Positions 31,728 through 44,235 of a stretch of 64,000 bases of DNA are shown one piece after another. The notes below the pieces were generated by a model. That model made no database searches and was not told the origin of the DNA. It worked only from the letters and a program-made list of their open reading frames with translations. The DNA is from Linanthus parryae. Its lineage: Eukaryota; Streptophyta; Magnoliopsida; Ericales; Polemoniaceae. Every line of letters begins with the position of its first letter. Within the stretch, counting starts at the first letter, position 1. Where the stretch lies: the NCBI GenBank assembly GCA_023055425.1, contig JALGPY010000001.1, positions 111,953,057 to 112,017,056 on the forward strand. The letters run 5' to 3'. Position numbers and translations under genes: made by a program.

Positions 31728-34700
31728 TCAGATATCGAGAATTGGTTTGAGGCTCTCGATAACCCCAATGAAATTCCCGTCCACGTACGGTTTTGCTCGC
31801 TGTCCATTTACCTTGAACCTGTTCCCATTCTCAGCTTCTACCTCGAGCGATCCCCATGGGTAAACCTCTGTAATTGTAAATGGACCACTCCACCTTGACT
31901 TCTGCTTGCCCGGAAACAATTTCAGTCGGGCGTTGAATATCAGTACCTTCTGGCCCACTCTGAAATCTCATGGAATGATATGCTTGTCATGCCATTGCTT
32001 GGTTCTCTCTTTGTAGATCTTGGCACTCTGATATGCCATCAACCTGTGTTCTTCTAACTCAAGCAATGCCTGCTTCCTTTGCTCACCAGAGAGCTTAGCA
32101 TCCAAATTTAATTTCTTTAGCGCCCAAAACGCTTTGTGCTCAAGTTCCACCGGCAGATGACACGATTTCCCGAAAACGAGCTGGTAGGGAGACATGCCCA
32201 AGGGAGTCTTGTATGCAGTCCGGTATGCCCATAAAATATCATCCAAGTGTAGAGCCCAGTCTTTGCGTCCTGGATTGACAGTTTTCTCTAGAATCCCCTT
32301 GATCTCTCGGTTAGACACTTCAGCTTGACCATTGGATTGTGGATGATAGGCCAATGAGATCTTGTGTGTCTTTACCCCATACTTGCTCAAGGTATTGGCA
32401 AAGACCTTGTTCACAAAGTGTGATCCCTCATCGCTAATAATGGCTCTAGGCGTTCCAAACCTTGTGAATATATTCTTGCGTAAGAATCTCTCAACTGTAG
32501 CACTATCATTCTTTGGACACGCCAGAGCCTCCACCCATTTGGTAACATAGTCAACCGCCAACAAAATATACAGATTACCAAGCGAAGATGGGAATGGCCC
32601 CATAAAGTCAATTCCCCACACATCAAACGGTTCTACTTCTAACACGAAATTTTGAGGCATTTCATTTCGGTTAGAGATATTACCTGTTCTTTGGCACCGG
32701 TCACACTGCTGCACAAATAGATGGGCGTCTTTATGCAAAGTCTGCCAAAAGAAACCACTCTGAAGTACCTTAGCAACCGTGCGTGATTTGCCGAAATGTC
32801 CCCCGCAATTCAACTCGTGGCAGTGTCTAAGGATCTCTAACGTGTCCGGTTCTGCAACACACCTCCGCAATACATTGTCCGCCCCCAACTTGAACAGATA
32901 AGGATCATCCCAGAAATATTGTCGCGCGTCTGCAAAGAATTTCTTCCTCTGGTGGTAATTCATGTCCTTGGGCACAATGTTTAGTGCCTTGAAATTTGCC
33001 AAGTCAGCAAACCAAGGCACAGCTGCAACTACAACCATAAGCTGCTCATCTGGAAAATCCTCTCGAATAGGCAAATCTTCCTGCTTATCGTTCTCCAGTC
33101 TTGACAAATGGTCTGCAACCACATTTTCTACCCCCTTCTTGTCTTTGATCACCACATCGAACTCTTGCATCAATAAAACCCACCGGATCAATCTTGGCTT
33201 GGCGTCCTTCTTGGTGAGAAGATACTTTAGGGCTGAATGGCCCGTGAAAATCGTCACCTGAGAACCCACAAGATATGGACGAAACTTGTCCAACGCAAAT
33301 ATGATGGCCAACATCTCTTTCTCCGCGGTAGCATAATTAACCTGTGCATCATTAAGAGTACGACTGGCATAATAAATGACGTGAGCTACCTTATCTTTCC
33401 GCTGGCCCAGAACTGCTCCCACCGCATAGTCACTAGCATCACACATGAGCTCAAATGGTAGGGTCCAGTCTGGTGTGGTGATGATAGGCGCGCTAATCAG
33501 CTTTTCCTTGAGCAAATCAAAAGCTGACTTGCACTCCGCATTAAAATCAAAAACTGCATCCTTCTCAAGCAATCCACACAAAGGCTTCGTGATCTTCGAG
33601 AAGTCCTTAATGAAGCACCGATAGAACCCTGCATGTCCCAAGAAACTCCTTACCCCTTTGACAGAGGTAGGGTAAGGAAGCTTCTCAATAACCTCAATCT
33701 TGGCTCTATCCACCTCTAATCCTTTGCTGGAGATCTTGTGGCCCAAAACAATACCCTCAGTAACCATGAAGTGACAGTTTTCCCAGTTGAGCACTAGGTT
33801 GGTATCAATGCATCTATCTAGAACCCGGGCCAACTGTTGCAGGCAGTCTTTGAATCCATCACCGTAGAGCGAGAAGTCATCCATGAATACCTCGAAATTC
33901 TGCTCCATCATGTCAGAGAAGATCGACATCATACACCTCTGAAACGTAGCAGGTGCGTTGCATAACCCAAAAGGCATGCGTCTAAAAGCAAAGGTCCCAT
34001 AAGGACAAGTGAATGTCGTCTTCTCCTGGTCAGCTGGCTCAATTGCGATAATGAGAATGATGTGCCAGCCTATCAAGCATCTGATCAACGAATGGAAGGG
34101 GAAAATGATCCTTCAAAGTGGCATCATTGAGCTTGCGGTAATCCATGCAAACTCTCCACCCAGTAACTGTACGAGTGGCAATTTGATCACCTTTTTCCCC
34201 TTCCACCACAGTTATACCTCCCTTTTTAGGGACACATTGCACCGGGCTAGTCCATGTGCTGTCGGAAATCGGATAAATGATGCCCGCCTCCAACCATTTA
34301 AGCACCTCTTTCTTCACCACCTCCTGCATGTGAGGATTGAGGCGGCGCTGAAACTGAACGACCGGCTTCTTATCTTCCATGAGCCGAATCTTGTGCTGGC
34401 AAACTGTGGGGCTGATCCCCTTGATATCTGCTATGGTCCATCCCATAGCTGCCTTTCTCTCCTGTAGTACCTTGAGAAGCTGCTCCTCCTGTTCCCTGTC
34501 CAAACATGCAGACACAATCACAGGTAAAGACTCATTAGATCCCAAGTACAGATATTTCAAATGAACAGGTAAAGGCTTTAATTCTAAAACAGGAGCAGTA
34601 ATAAGAGAAGGAGTAAGAATCTTCCTGCTTCCCTCATTAAAGAGGGGTAATGGTTGGCGCCAATGAACATCTAAGGCTTGCTCTTTCTCGCTGGAATCAA

Positions 34701-35754
34701 GTAGAGCAAGCTCCTCATATAGTTGCTCCAACAAAATATCGTCCTCTTCGTCCGGTGTGTATGCCTCCACACCAAAGCACTGCTCGCTTACCGCATATGC
34801 GGGAAACTTCATAGCCTCAAATACATTGAAGGTCACCTTCTCATCGTTGATCTGCATAGTCAGCTCTCCATTGGCCACATCAATGATAGTCCTCCCAGTA
34901 GCCAGGAATGGGCGGCCCAAAATAAGAGGAACATCATCGTCAGCCTCCATGTCTAAGATCACAAAATCCGCTGGGAAGATGAGTCCTTCAACTCTCACTA
35001 ATACATCCTCTAAAACACCCCTGGGGCGTTTTATAGTGCGATCAGGCATCTGCAAGCACATCCTGGTAGGCTTAGGATCTCCCACACCAAGTTGCTCAAA
35101 AACCGATGTGGGCATCAAATTAATACTTGCACCAAGATCACATAATGCCCTCCCATGAAACGCATCTCCCAACGTAACAGGATGATAAAAACCGCCCGGA
35201 TCTTTCATCTTCTTTGGTAACGCCTTTTGCACAACTGCGCTACACTCCTCATTCAGAGTCACGGTTTCAAAATCATCCATGCGCCTCCTATTAATAAGGA
35301 GGTCCTTGAGAAATTTCGCATATTTAGGCATTTGTGAAATGGCCTCCGCAAAAGGTATATTAATGTGCAGTTTCTTGAAGATATCCACAAACTTCTTGAA
35401 ATGCTTGGCATCCTCTTGACTCTTCAATCTCTGCGGGTATGGCACTCGCACACTGTATTCCTCCCTTGGCTTCTGTTTCTCATCCGACTTCCTCACCGTG
35501 TCCTTTGATTGGGGAATCACGGTAGGCACGGGAATCTCTTCATGCAAGGCTTTTTCAGTGGCCTTAGTCGCCTCAGCTCGCGCATGGGTAGGATATGGGG
35601 GATCTTGGGTAGTAGTCCCACTGCGAGTCGTAATAGCCTTCAATTGCTCAGTTGGAGTAATAGTGTTGGACGGAAGTATACTTGGTGGAAGTCGAGGATT
35701 CTGATTAGCTATTTGGCCAATTTGTGTTTCATGGCTCTTTAGCGAAGCTTCCAT
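31728..35754 (-). pseudogene. Athila-like pol: protease, RT, RNase H, integrase
   Basis: The frame from 35754 carries an aspartic protease (CDLGASINLMP, near 35130; Leu sits where Thr or Ser is usual) and the RT start (WRVCMDYRKLND). Near 34070 a deletion of about 30 bp removes the RT block that carries the first catalytic Asp and shifts the frame. The next frame (34088-31968) has FMDDF, RNase H, the integrase HHCC region ([12 protein letters not shown]...CDRCQ) and core ([13 protein letters not shown]). An in-frame stop at 31968 precedes the integrase tail to 31728. In RNase H the usual TDH motif reads TGH, losing a catalytic Asp. RT and RNase H cannot work in this copy. Confidence 0.93.
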
Positions 35755-35756
35755 TG

Positions 35757-37282
35757 CTACAATCTTGCTCCAATCTTATCATTGCTAGCTAACAGTTTCC
35801 TCAACATCGCGTTTGTATCCTGTTCTTCTGAGAGTGGAGGTGGAGCCTGTTGTTGTGGAACCTGTCTCTGAGCTTGGTAAGGAACATTTGGCCTATGACC
35901 TGGCGCATATAAACCACTATTCGGATTGGCATAGCTGAAGTTGGGGTGATTGCGACTGTTAGGATGACAGGTGTTTGGCCATTGTTGCTGTCTTTGTTGA
36001 CCCATGTAATTCACGTCTTCAATGCCATCCCCATATCCTTGATTTGTATCTGCTACCATCTCTCCCACTGACTTCACCTGTGCCGAAGGATTCAAATTAC
36101 TGAAAGCCGAAGTCATCACTGCCATCTGATGTTCAAATTTCTGTTCCACCATAGACTCTATCTTACTAACCAATGCCCCATCTGATTTCGTGTTTCTACG
36201 AGTCTCAGACCTCGTGGATTCACGTTTTGCTACATTATCTAGCAGATCACGACATCTCTGTAGTCCCATTCCCATAAAATTTCCTTGAGCCATCATTTCT
36301 AGCTCACTAGCAGTCTCTCTGTCCAAGGCATTATAAAAGTAATGGAGAAGTTTATACCATGGCTCTCCGTGTGTAGGCATCTGTGAAGGAGCTGGTTGAA
36401 CTTTCTCCATGTGTCACCCAGAGAATCATCTTCTTGCTGTGTAAATTTAGTTATGTCAGCCATCCGTTGAACAACCTTGGATGGTGGAAGATACTTCCTG
36501 AGAAACTCTCTGCTACAATCTGCCCATGTAACTATGCTGCCTGCTAGAAGTTCCATAAGCCATGTCTTTGCCTTTCCCGATAAAGAGAAGGGGAAAAGCA
36601 TGAGCTTTATCGTCTCGATGGGAACTCTCTGGTCATACATGGTAGAAGTAATCTGCTCGAAATTGAGCAAGTGCTGATGTGGATCATCACTCGGGGCTCC
36701 AGTGAATAAGCATTCATCCCTAACTATATTGATCAACGGTTGGCGAATCTCGAAATGCGCGGCATTAATCTGCGGCCTGACAATGGTAGGCTGATATCCC
36801 TCCGGTGTAGTCCTGAAGTAGTCCACCAAAGGACGCTCATCCTCCTCAGCATTGTTGACTTGCTCCACCACATTCCGGCCGTTATTGTTCCGATTATTAC
36901 CCCCATTGTTCCCATTGCCACCATTGTTTCCATTGCCTCCGTTGTTTCCACCATTAACTCCTCCATTATTTCTATCAACTATTTCCGCACCAGGGAGTTG
37001 TTGTGGATTTTGGGGGTTCATGCGATCAATCATAGCCTGCATCTCAGCCATTTGAGCCCTAAGCTGCTCAGTTTCCCTTGCTCGATTTGCTGCATCTTCC
37101 ACAGCTGCAGCTCTAGCTGCTTCCGCATCTTCGAGGCCTTTGCGGAACCTCTCAAACTCAGCTCTAGTTTGCTCGTCCATCTGAACTGAATTTGCTTTCC
37201 TCTTGTCTCTACTCTGTGCTCGCAATAAGGATTCCGGGTCTTCAAGTGTTGGATGCAAAGGCTCGTTTCGAGAACGTGACAT
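35757..37282 (-). pseudogene. Athila-like gag, one frameshift
   Basis: ATG at 37282 starts a coiled-coil, charged N-terminus (EFERFRKGLEDAEAARAAA), an Asn/Gly-repeat spacer around residues 105-140 (GGNNGGNGNNGG) and a retrotransposon gag domain (SGKAKTWLMEL, then WADCSREFLRKYLP). The frame shifts near 36400 and continues in the 36410-35757 frame (YKLLHYFYNALDRETASELE) to a stop directly before the pol frame. Gag would form the virus-like particle. The family normally has gag and pol in one frame, so both frame changes are lesions. Confidence 0.9.
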
Positions 37283-37398
37283 GCACCAAGTGAATCAGAC
37301 CTGAAAACACGAATCACACACACAAAACAGGTGAGTAACAGATATAAACTGACATAGTAAATCCCTAAAGAGAAAAATAATAGCTAATTTATCTGAAG

Positions 37399-37416
37399 TC
37401 CCCGGCAACGGCGCCA
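37399..37416 (-). promoter_or_regulatory. Primer-binding site, tRNA-Asp
   Basis: TGGCGCCGTTGCCGGGGA on the minus strand, complementary to the 3' 18 bases of plant tRNA-Asp(GUC) including CCA. It lies 6 bp inside the 5' LTR and is perfectly conserved. Confidence 0.93.
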
Positions 37417-37422
37417 AAAACT

Positions 37423-38853
37423 TGACACGCTCCAACTGCAAGTGCACAGTTGTCGGTGTAGTAATAATCGGAAAAGTCCAGTTTGTCGAACCCAAGGGAC
37501 TTCGTGTCAATTAACTACTAAATTTATTCTTTATGTGGGAAAAGAGCAGTTGTTTTGTTCTATTTCTACTAATAATTAAAAATAAAAATTATCTCAAATA
37601 ATTCAAAGAACTATTTCAAGATTAATAAGCACGAATTGATTTGGTGGTTTCTCAAAAATGGGTCAAAATCAGGATATCTCTACGGATCACTAGGTATTTC
37701 ACACTACGTTGGATTTATGTTCTACTAACACGATGAGTTCTTGTTTTAGTTAAACGAGCAATTTTATATTGAAGATGTCTCAACCAATAACTATGCCTAA
37801 ACTATCGTAACTGATTCCTCTAGCTTACTCAAGTTCAAACATGCATTACGATAATAATTCTACTCTTGTTCTTAGCTAACTAGCAAGATTCCTCAACCCT
37901 AGATACGGCTAGTGTGTATTTCAATTTTCCAGGCAACAAACGTAGATTCCTCTATCGATCATAACCTAGCACAATTCTATTAATACGTCTACCAATAGAA
38001 AAGATAAATCAAAAGCGTAAAATACACATAACTATAGAAGAAATCATCAATTAAGCTCAAAAGCATGCAAGCAAATCCATAAATCACAATACGTAGTGAT
38101 CAAACCCCTAGTTTCCTACGAGATATCCCAAAATAAGCGTTTAGCTACGCATAATCATGTTCAAAATACAAAGTATCATGATCCAATATGAAAAACTAGA
38201 GAAGAAACGAAGATTAGAAGCCAAACGGATGATCCAAGCTCTTCAACCTAGCTCCAAGCTCTCCAAGCACGTCTCCCAATGTTTCCTAAGTCTTTCGTGG
38301 CTCAAAACTCTCAAAACTATGCCAAAATAGCGAAAATAGCCCAAAAATCCGATCCTGGCCGCAGAGGTAATCGTACGTTACCTTGATGTAATCGTACGAT
38401 TACTTGCAATGAAGGTAATCGTACGATTACCCCATAGTAAACGCACGATTACTTCTGAGTGAAGGTAATTGTACGATTACCTTAAGGTAAACGTACGATT
38501 ATTTCTGGTCTTCCACCCTTCAAACTTCATCTTCTTGCTCTTTTTCCTTTCGTCTTCACTTCCCGAGCATCCCTTTGAGCCTCCAACTTTTCCGAAGTTC
38601 ACTTTTGCTCCAATGTCACGTCCCGAGCTCCCGGTTCCTGAAAACCACAACACGAGAAACATACCGGAAGATCAAACGTGATAAAATATAGTCAAAATTA
38701 ATGCAAAAAGTGCCCGGACTCATCATTAACGTGCAAAGACTCAACATGCTCAAATTTAGCAAGAAATGATCCAAAATCCATCAAAACGCATCGGAATACA
38801 CGCAAAACGGTAAGGAAACATATAAGAATATAACTCCAAATATGGAGTTATCA
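37423..38853 (-). repeat. Athila-like 5' LTR
   Basis: Pairs with 24162-25580. Relative to that copy, its first palindrome has lost an A (GTACGTTACC) but the unit after it is longer; C-to-T type changes occur at other palindrome copies. Confidence 0.95.
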
Positions 38854-38858
38854 CTTGG

Positions 38859-39815
38859 CTGCCAACCAGTGGAGGGTAGTGGGCCATGGAGGAATTGCGA
38901 GAGTCGATTGACCGCGAAGGAGATGTCAGGTCACGTGAGGCTTAGATATTGCAGAAGACCAAGGAGGCGTCGATAATCAGAGATATCAATAGCCTTTGTG
39001 GAGTCCGCTGGTGGAAGGGGAGCATTGGATCCCATAGGAGTGGAGACATGCTTGGAATCTTCCATGTGAAACTTCTCCAGGATATCTGATATATATTGAG
39101 CCTGCGAGAGGAAAAGACCCCCCTGAGCAGGGATAACTTCCATTCCTAAGAAATGACTAAGTGAGTCCAAATCTTTGAGAGAGAATCGAGCAGCAAGTTG
39201 AGCCACAAACCGCGATAGAGCTGACGGAGAGTTTCCAGTTAACACAATATCATCCACATAGACGAGGAAGAATAATCGCACCCCGTTGGCGAATAGTTAG
39301 AACAGGTATGGATCTGCGCGCGACCGTTGGAACTCAACACTGAGCAGAAAGGCAGATAGTTCATTGTACGATGTGCGAGGAGCCTGCTTGAGACCATATA
39401 GTGCTCGTCGAAGTTGGCAGACATGAGTGGGATTGGAGCTGTCTACATATCCCGGAGGTTGTTCTAAGAAGACTTTATCAGTAAGAGTACCATTGAGAAA
39501 CGCATTGTTGATGTCCAGTTGACGCACCGGCCATCCATGCGAGAGTGCCAATGTTAGGATAATGCGAACTGTGACAGGCTTCATAACTGGACTGAACGTT
39601 TCTGAGTAGTCGCGTCCGAGCTCCTGCGAATATCCTTTTGCCACAAGGCGAGCTTTGTACTTGTCGATAGTACCATCCGCTTTGCGCTTGATTCGAATCA
39701 CCCATTTGCATCCCACTACAGGTTGGCCATGGCGAGGAACCAGATCCCATGTGTGATTGCGTGCGAGAGTAGCAACTTCATCATCTATTGCTTTTCTCCA
39801 AAGAGGATCTTTCAT
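38859..39815 (-). pseudogene. Copia RT domain (Ale-like element)
   Basis: This is the part of pol upstream of the Athila insertion. Landmarks on the minus strand: WDLVPRHGQPVVGCKWV, YKARLVAKGYSQ, ETFSPV, LDINNAFLNG, LRRALYGLKQAPR, a stop at 39297, then FFLVYVDDIVLTG and LSHFLGMEV. It ends at the CTTGG target site and would continue at 24161. The YVDD catalytic motif is intact; frameshift and stop make it non-functional. Confidence 0.92.
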
Positions 39816-39818
39816 GTC

Positions 39819-41446
39819 CTAGGCCACCGTTCGTGGCTCAATGGTAGTTGGAGCTGGATGAACGGTGGTGGTGTTTACAAGATGTGAATTGTAGGGATTA
39901 GGATTGCGAGTACGCATTGGTGCAGGCGTAGAAGGTGGAGTAGGGTCCTCATTGGGGGCAACCTCATCATTGGGAGGTGGAGGAGGGTGTTCTTGCACAG
40001 GTGATGGTACCGCAGTTGGAGGAGAAACAGGTTCAGGTGTGATACCATGAATTGGCGCTATAGGGGGCACCGGTGCAGGGACAGGAGCGGGAGCTAGAGT
40101 AGCGTCGTGCACAGGGGGTACTGCAGGAGGTGGCGCAGGAACCATAGAGGGTGTATACGCAAACGCTGGTGGAGCGACTGGATCCGTCATGGTATGCGAG
40201 TCCCCATTGGTAGCAGACTTGGTAAAGGGTAAGGAGGAAAAGGGAAAAAGATGTGGGACGAAGCGCACATGGCGAGATATGTAGATGCGATCGGTAGAGG
40301 GGTCGAGACACTTGTAGGCTGACAGAGTGACTGAATAGCCTAAGAAGACACAGGGTGTCGAACGTGGAGCAAGTTTAAGGTCGAAGCCAGGGGAAGCACT
40401 GGCATCCAAATGGTTTCAAGGACCGATAGTTAGGGGACATGCGAAAGAGTCTAAAGTATGTAGAGTCATTTCGAAGGATAGGAGTGGACATGCGATTGAT
40501 CAGGTAGACTGCGGTTTGAAATGCATGCGACCAATAACGAGGGGAAAAGATGCGGCATGGAGAAGGGAGAGACCAGTCTCAACAATGTGGCGATGCCCAC
40601 TCGGCAGAGCTATTGTGTTTGGGGGGTATGGGGAGGGGTAGTTAGGTGAGTGATGCCATGGAGGTTAAGTTGTGGTAGGAGTTTGATGAACTCACCACCA
40701 TTCTCTGATTATAGTGTGACAATGGGTTGTGCGAACCTCTTCTCGACAAGGCGTTTAAATTGAGAGAAAATTGAATCAACTTCAGATTTTCTTTTGAGAG
40801 GGTAGAGCCACACATATTTGGTAAAGTGTTCAACAAAGACTACATGGTAGAGGTAGCCGTCACGAGAGATCTGTTTAGTATTCCAGACATCACTGTAAAG
40901 CAATTCAAGTGGGCGAGAGCTAGTAAGAGAGTTTTCAAAAAAGGGTAGCTTATGGCTTTTATTGATGTGACAAGAAGTACAAGAGAAATTCTTAAAGCTT
41001 GATGGAGAAAAAGAAAGATTACATTTCTGCAAGATAAGCCCTAGCGTTTTATTAAAAGGATGACCAAAGTTGTGGTGAAGACGCTCGATGTCTGCGAGAA
41101 CAGTGGTGTTAATGACAAGAGAGCTGGGGGCGAGATGCATAGTAGACTCCATCACGATTTTCACCACGTAGAAGGGGGTGTCGGTCAAGGGATCCTTCAC
41201 AACAAAATGAGAAGGGAAGAATTCAACAGAAGCATGGTTAGTATGGCAAAGTTGAGAGACGGGAATAAGGTTGCGACGTAGTTGAGAAACACAGAGAACA
41301 TTAGATAGATGAAGGGGACGACCATAGGTGGGAAGATTAGCTACCAATGTGAGAGATGGAGAGACTCTTACCATTTCCAAGACGAATCTCATCATGGCCA
41401 TCATAGGTTGCAAAGTCTTCAAGAGAAGCTGTGCCAGGAGTGACAT
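39819..41446 (-). pseudogene. Copia integrase and linker (Ale-like element)
   Basis: A GAG-pre-integrase zinc motif (HHNFGHP...CTSCHINKSH) and the start of the integrase core (YSDVWN, VVFVEHFTKYVWLYPL) lie in 41446-40709. The rest of the core (40410-40700) is scrambled by frameshifts. The Pro-rich linker with the usual CVFLGYS...YKCLDPST motif is at 40409-39819. A solo LTR separates this from the protease. Confidence 0.9.
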
Positions 41447-41448
41447 GA

Positions 41449-44078
41449 TGTAACACCCCGCATTTTTTCTAAATATAATTGACGTCTTTTCTTGAAGTTT
41501 AAATGTTTATTTTCGAAATATTAGACTAGAGGGGAGGCAATTGTATTTTTTGAAGACACTAGCTAGTAATAATTGGGGTGGTAGTTGTAATTGATTGAAA
41601 TTATAAAGACTATTAGCTAAATAGAAATTTGTTAATAAAACAAAAAAATTATTTCTCATTTCCCCAACATCTCCTGAATTTGTTTCCCACTCACCAACAC
41701 CCTCACAACTCCCCAACTCTCTTCTCCCTCTCTCTCCCCGTCACCCTCCCTCTCTCTCTCTTTCTTCTTCTATTTAATTCTTCCCCATTCTTTTCCTTCG
41801 CTACAACCCACCCGACACCACCACACCATCACCACTTCCAAATTCTCTCCTCCCTGACCCTCCATCTCTCCCTCTGTCTCCCTTTCTCTCTGCCAAAGCG
41901 CTACAGCGGCAGTAGTAGGCAGCGACCAAGCCACCACCGCCGCTGCCGCCGGCGAGAAGAACCACCCTCAATGCCACCAAAACCATCACCAGCTCACCAC
42001 CATCCCTCTATCTCTCACTACCTCTCTGTCCCTCTCTCTTCTCTCTGTTCTGACCAGCAGCATAGACAGCAACAGGCGCAGCAACAAGAAACCACCGGAG
42101 ACCTCCATTGTTTCCGGCGAGAAGTTCGTCGGAGCTCAACGAAAGCCACCATCCCCTAAAACCAGTACCGTTCAACTCCTGGAGTTCCGACCGAGCTAGA
42201 GGAGGCCTCAACCGAGGCCAAGAACCACCGGAGAAAGCCCGACGAAGCCCCATCTTCGGCGACGTTGACGGCGAGCTCGACCCGTCCCGTTTCTTCACCG
42301 TTTCTCGCAATTTTTGGTGTGGGTATACTCTAAATATCCCCCTTAGTTGTTTCAGAAACTTAGGAGGGAGGCATATATCATTTTAGAAACTTTTGGGGAG
42401 GTAGATGCCATTTACAATTTCTTCAGTAATAAAATTGGTTTTTCCTAAATTTGTCCAGATTATTATGTATAAATTAATTACTATATTTTTCATAAAATGG
42501 TTAGGGGTGAATATTATAGAAAAGGACATTTTTGAGGAAAAATAAATAAACAAAAAGGGGCTAGAATATATAGTACGTTTTTCTTAGAGAAAATAAACTT
42601 GGTTGAGATTGTATTGAGTTAGATGCTCCAATTTGTAGGTGACGTTTCCGTAGACGAGAGCAACATCTAGGACATGCTTTTGGAATTTGGTAAGTTAATA
42701 TGCCTAGCCTCGTGTGCCTTTAATTCTTTCGCGTATCGCGTGTGTTAATTGTGAAATACTACTATACATGTTTTATTTGAGTTGTTTACTTTTTTTTTTT
42801 TTTTTTTTTTTGAAAAACTCTGCCTTAGAAGCATCGTATGAAATTGGTAATCCAAATTCAAAAAAAAAAAATATAATCTGAAAGAAGAATATCTAAATTC
42901 AATTGTGAAATGTTAAAGTAGAGTTCAAATCACAACTACCATATTAGGCCTTAATTTCTTAGTTCACGGGCCAAAATTATCAATAGTAACACACCGCTCA
43001 CTTATTGGTCAAATCTGAATATCTCACACAATCATACATCGATTATTATGAATGTGCCACACCGGCTTTACTTGGAGCTCCCTATTTACATCTTCTACCA
43101 TCTTGAAATAAAAGTCGTAATAATGTAAAGTGGAAACCGTTGTGCGTGGGTTTGTGCCAAATCTCTGATACGATACATTTCTGACATATTGTGATCAGTT
43201 ACTGTTATGAGATTATGATGCGCTATGATGCGAACCTCCTTTTGATTATGTTATGGTTATGAGGCGCTATGATGCAAACCTCCTGTGATTGAGTTATGGT
43301 TATGGTATTGCTTTTTCACATTATGAGAAAGTGTTTGTGGATTGTATATGGTCACGCCCCGTATCAACTAATGACTAAAATGAATTCTGGACTCGATTCC
43401 TATCGATGAGAATGCTATCTCTTGAGATCTAAAGTTATGAGTTGTGGAATACTGAAAAGTACCTTTAAAAGTGATTGTCCCAAGATGGTCCACGTCTTTG
43501 GGTTGGAATACGAAATAATGAAATACATCTTGTTAACAGTGATTTCCCCAAGATGGTCCACATCATTGGGTTGGATATACAAAATTTGAGATCGTTACGG
43601 AGTTTGACACATCAAATCAACGAGAACGCTATCCCCACAAATATCTGATATTTTATTAGCGAATATGTTATTCTCGTCTTATGTCTCATAATCTGTTTAC
43701 GTGCTATTGGTGTTAGTTTACTCAGCCGTTTGCTGATCATTTTCTGTAAAACTACGTCGGCTTTTGCTATTTTCAAATCGCAGGTTATTTTTCAAGGTGG
43801 GGACGTTCGCGACACAGCTGGATAGAGAAGCTTGATGCTTAGAACATCAATCACCTAGTATTTCATTACATATCACGAAAATATTGTATTTCTAGATTTT
43901 CAAATGCTATCACTATTGTATTGAAATTTTAATAAATTATGTTTTGGAGTTATCGATGGTTGTACTAGCTATGAACCGGCAACCCTTATCCGTTCCCAAT
44001 GAGGCTCATCACCTCGGGCGGAGACATCTCTTTCCAAACGTGCGGCCCGGCCGGCCGTGCGATTTGGGGGGTCTTGCA
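41449..44078 (+). mobile_element. 2630-bp solo LTR (Tekay/Del-like Gypsy)
   Basis: It starts TGTAACACCCCGC and ends GGTCTTGCA, with the 5-bp repeat CATGA at 41444-41448 and 44079-44083. It splits the Copia protease exactly after the DSGASHH codons; the remaining sequence on both sides joins in frame. TGTAACACCCC is the usual start of Tekay/Del-type chromovirus LTRs, which are unusually long. A CT-rich, then GC-richer part (41690-42300) gives non-genuine reading frames. A T run lies at about 42789-42811. No interior remains. Confidence 0.9.
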
Positions 44079-44235
44079 CATGATGGGAAGCTCCACTATC
44101 AAACATCCACGCATCAGCAGATCCAGAGGCTTTAGTGGCTGTGGTGTTGATCGCAGGTTTGGAGATAGCGCTCGTGTTCCACAAGGATGGACGCGAGTTC
44201 AACCATTGAGACTATTGTGTTGCCAACTCGAAGAG
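44079..44235 (-). pseudogene. Copia protease fragment
   Basis: The minus strand encodes SADAWMFDSGASHH, the aspartic protease active site of Copia elements, preceded by a Ser/Thr-rich linker. It lies between two solo LTRs. The gag zinc knuckle expected just upstream is not visible, so an internal deletion has probably occurred. Confidence 0.88.

Larger units (their letters stand above)
24162..38853 (-). mobile_element. Athila-like Gypsy element, complete with both LTRs
   Basis: LTRs at 24162-25580 (1419 bp) and 37423-38853 (1431 bp) are flanked by CTTGG at 24157-24161 and 38854-38858. On the minus strand the 5' LTR (right one) ends ...GAGCGTGTCA and is followed, after a short spacer, by TGGCGCCGTTGCCGGGGA (37399-37416), exactly complementary to the 3' end of plant tRNA-Asp. 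The order gag, protease, RT, RNase H, integrase, then a long 3' region with an extra ORF, is that of the Athila lineage. By eye the LTRs differ at roughly 1% of positions plus a 10-bp indel, so the insertion is fairly young. It sits in the Copia pol gene, between RT and RNase H. Confidence 0.95.

Noticed and set aside
37399..37416. tRNA-like sequence (also near 46317 and 63604)
   Set aside because: Only the 3' end of the tRNA is matched, in the position of a retrotransposon primer-binding site; no cloverleaf is present.
41629..42310. Frames of 100-176 codons in the solo LTR
   Set aside because: CT-rich and GC-rich LTR sequence gives open frames on both strands; no motif, and the sequence is bounded as an LTR by TSDs.
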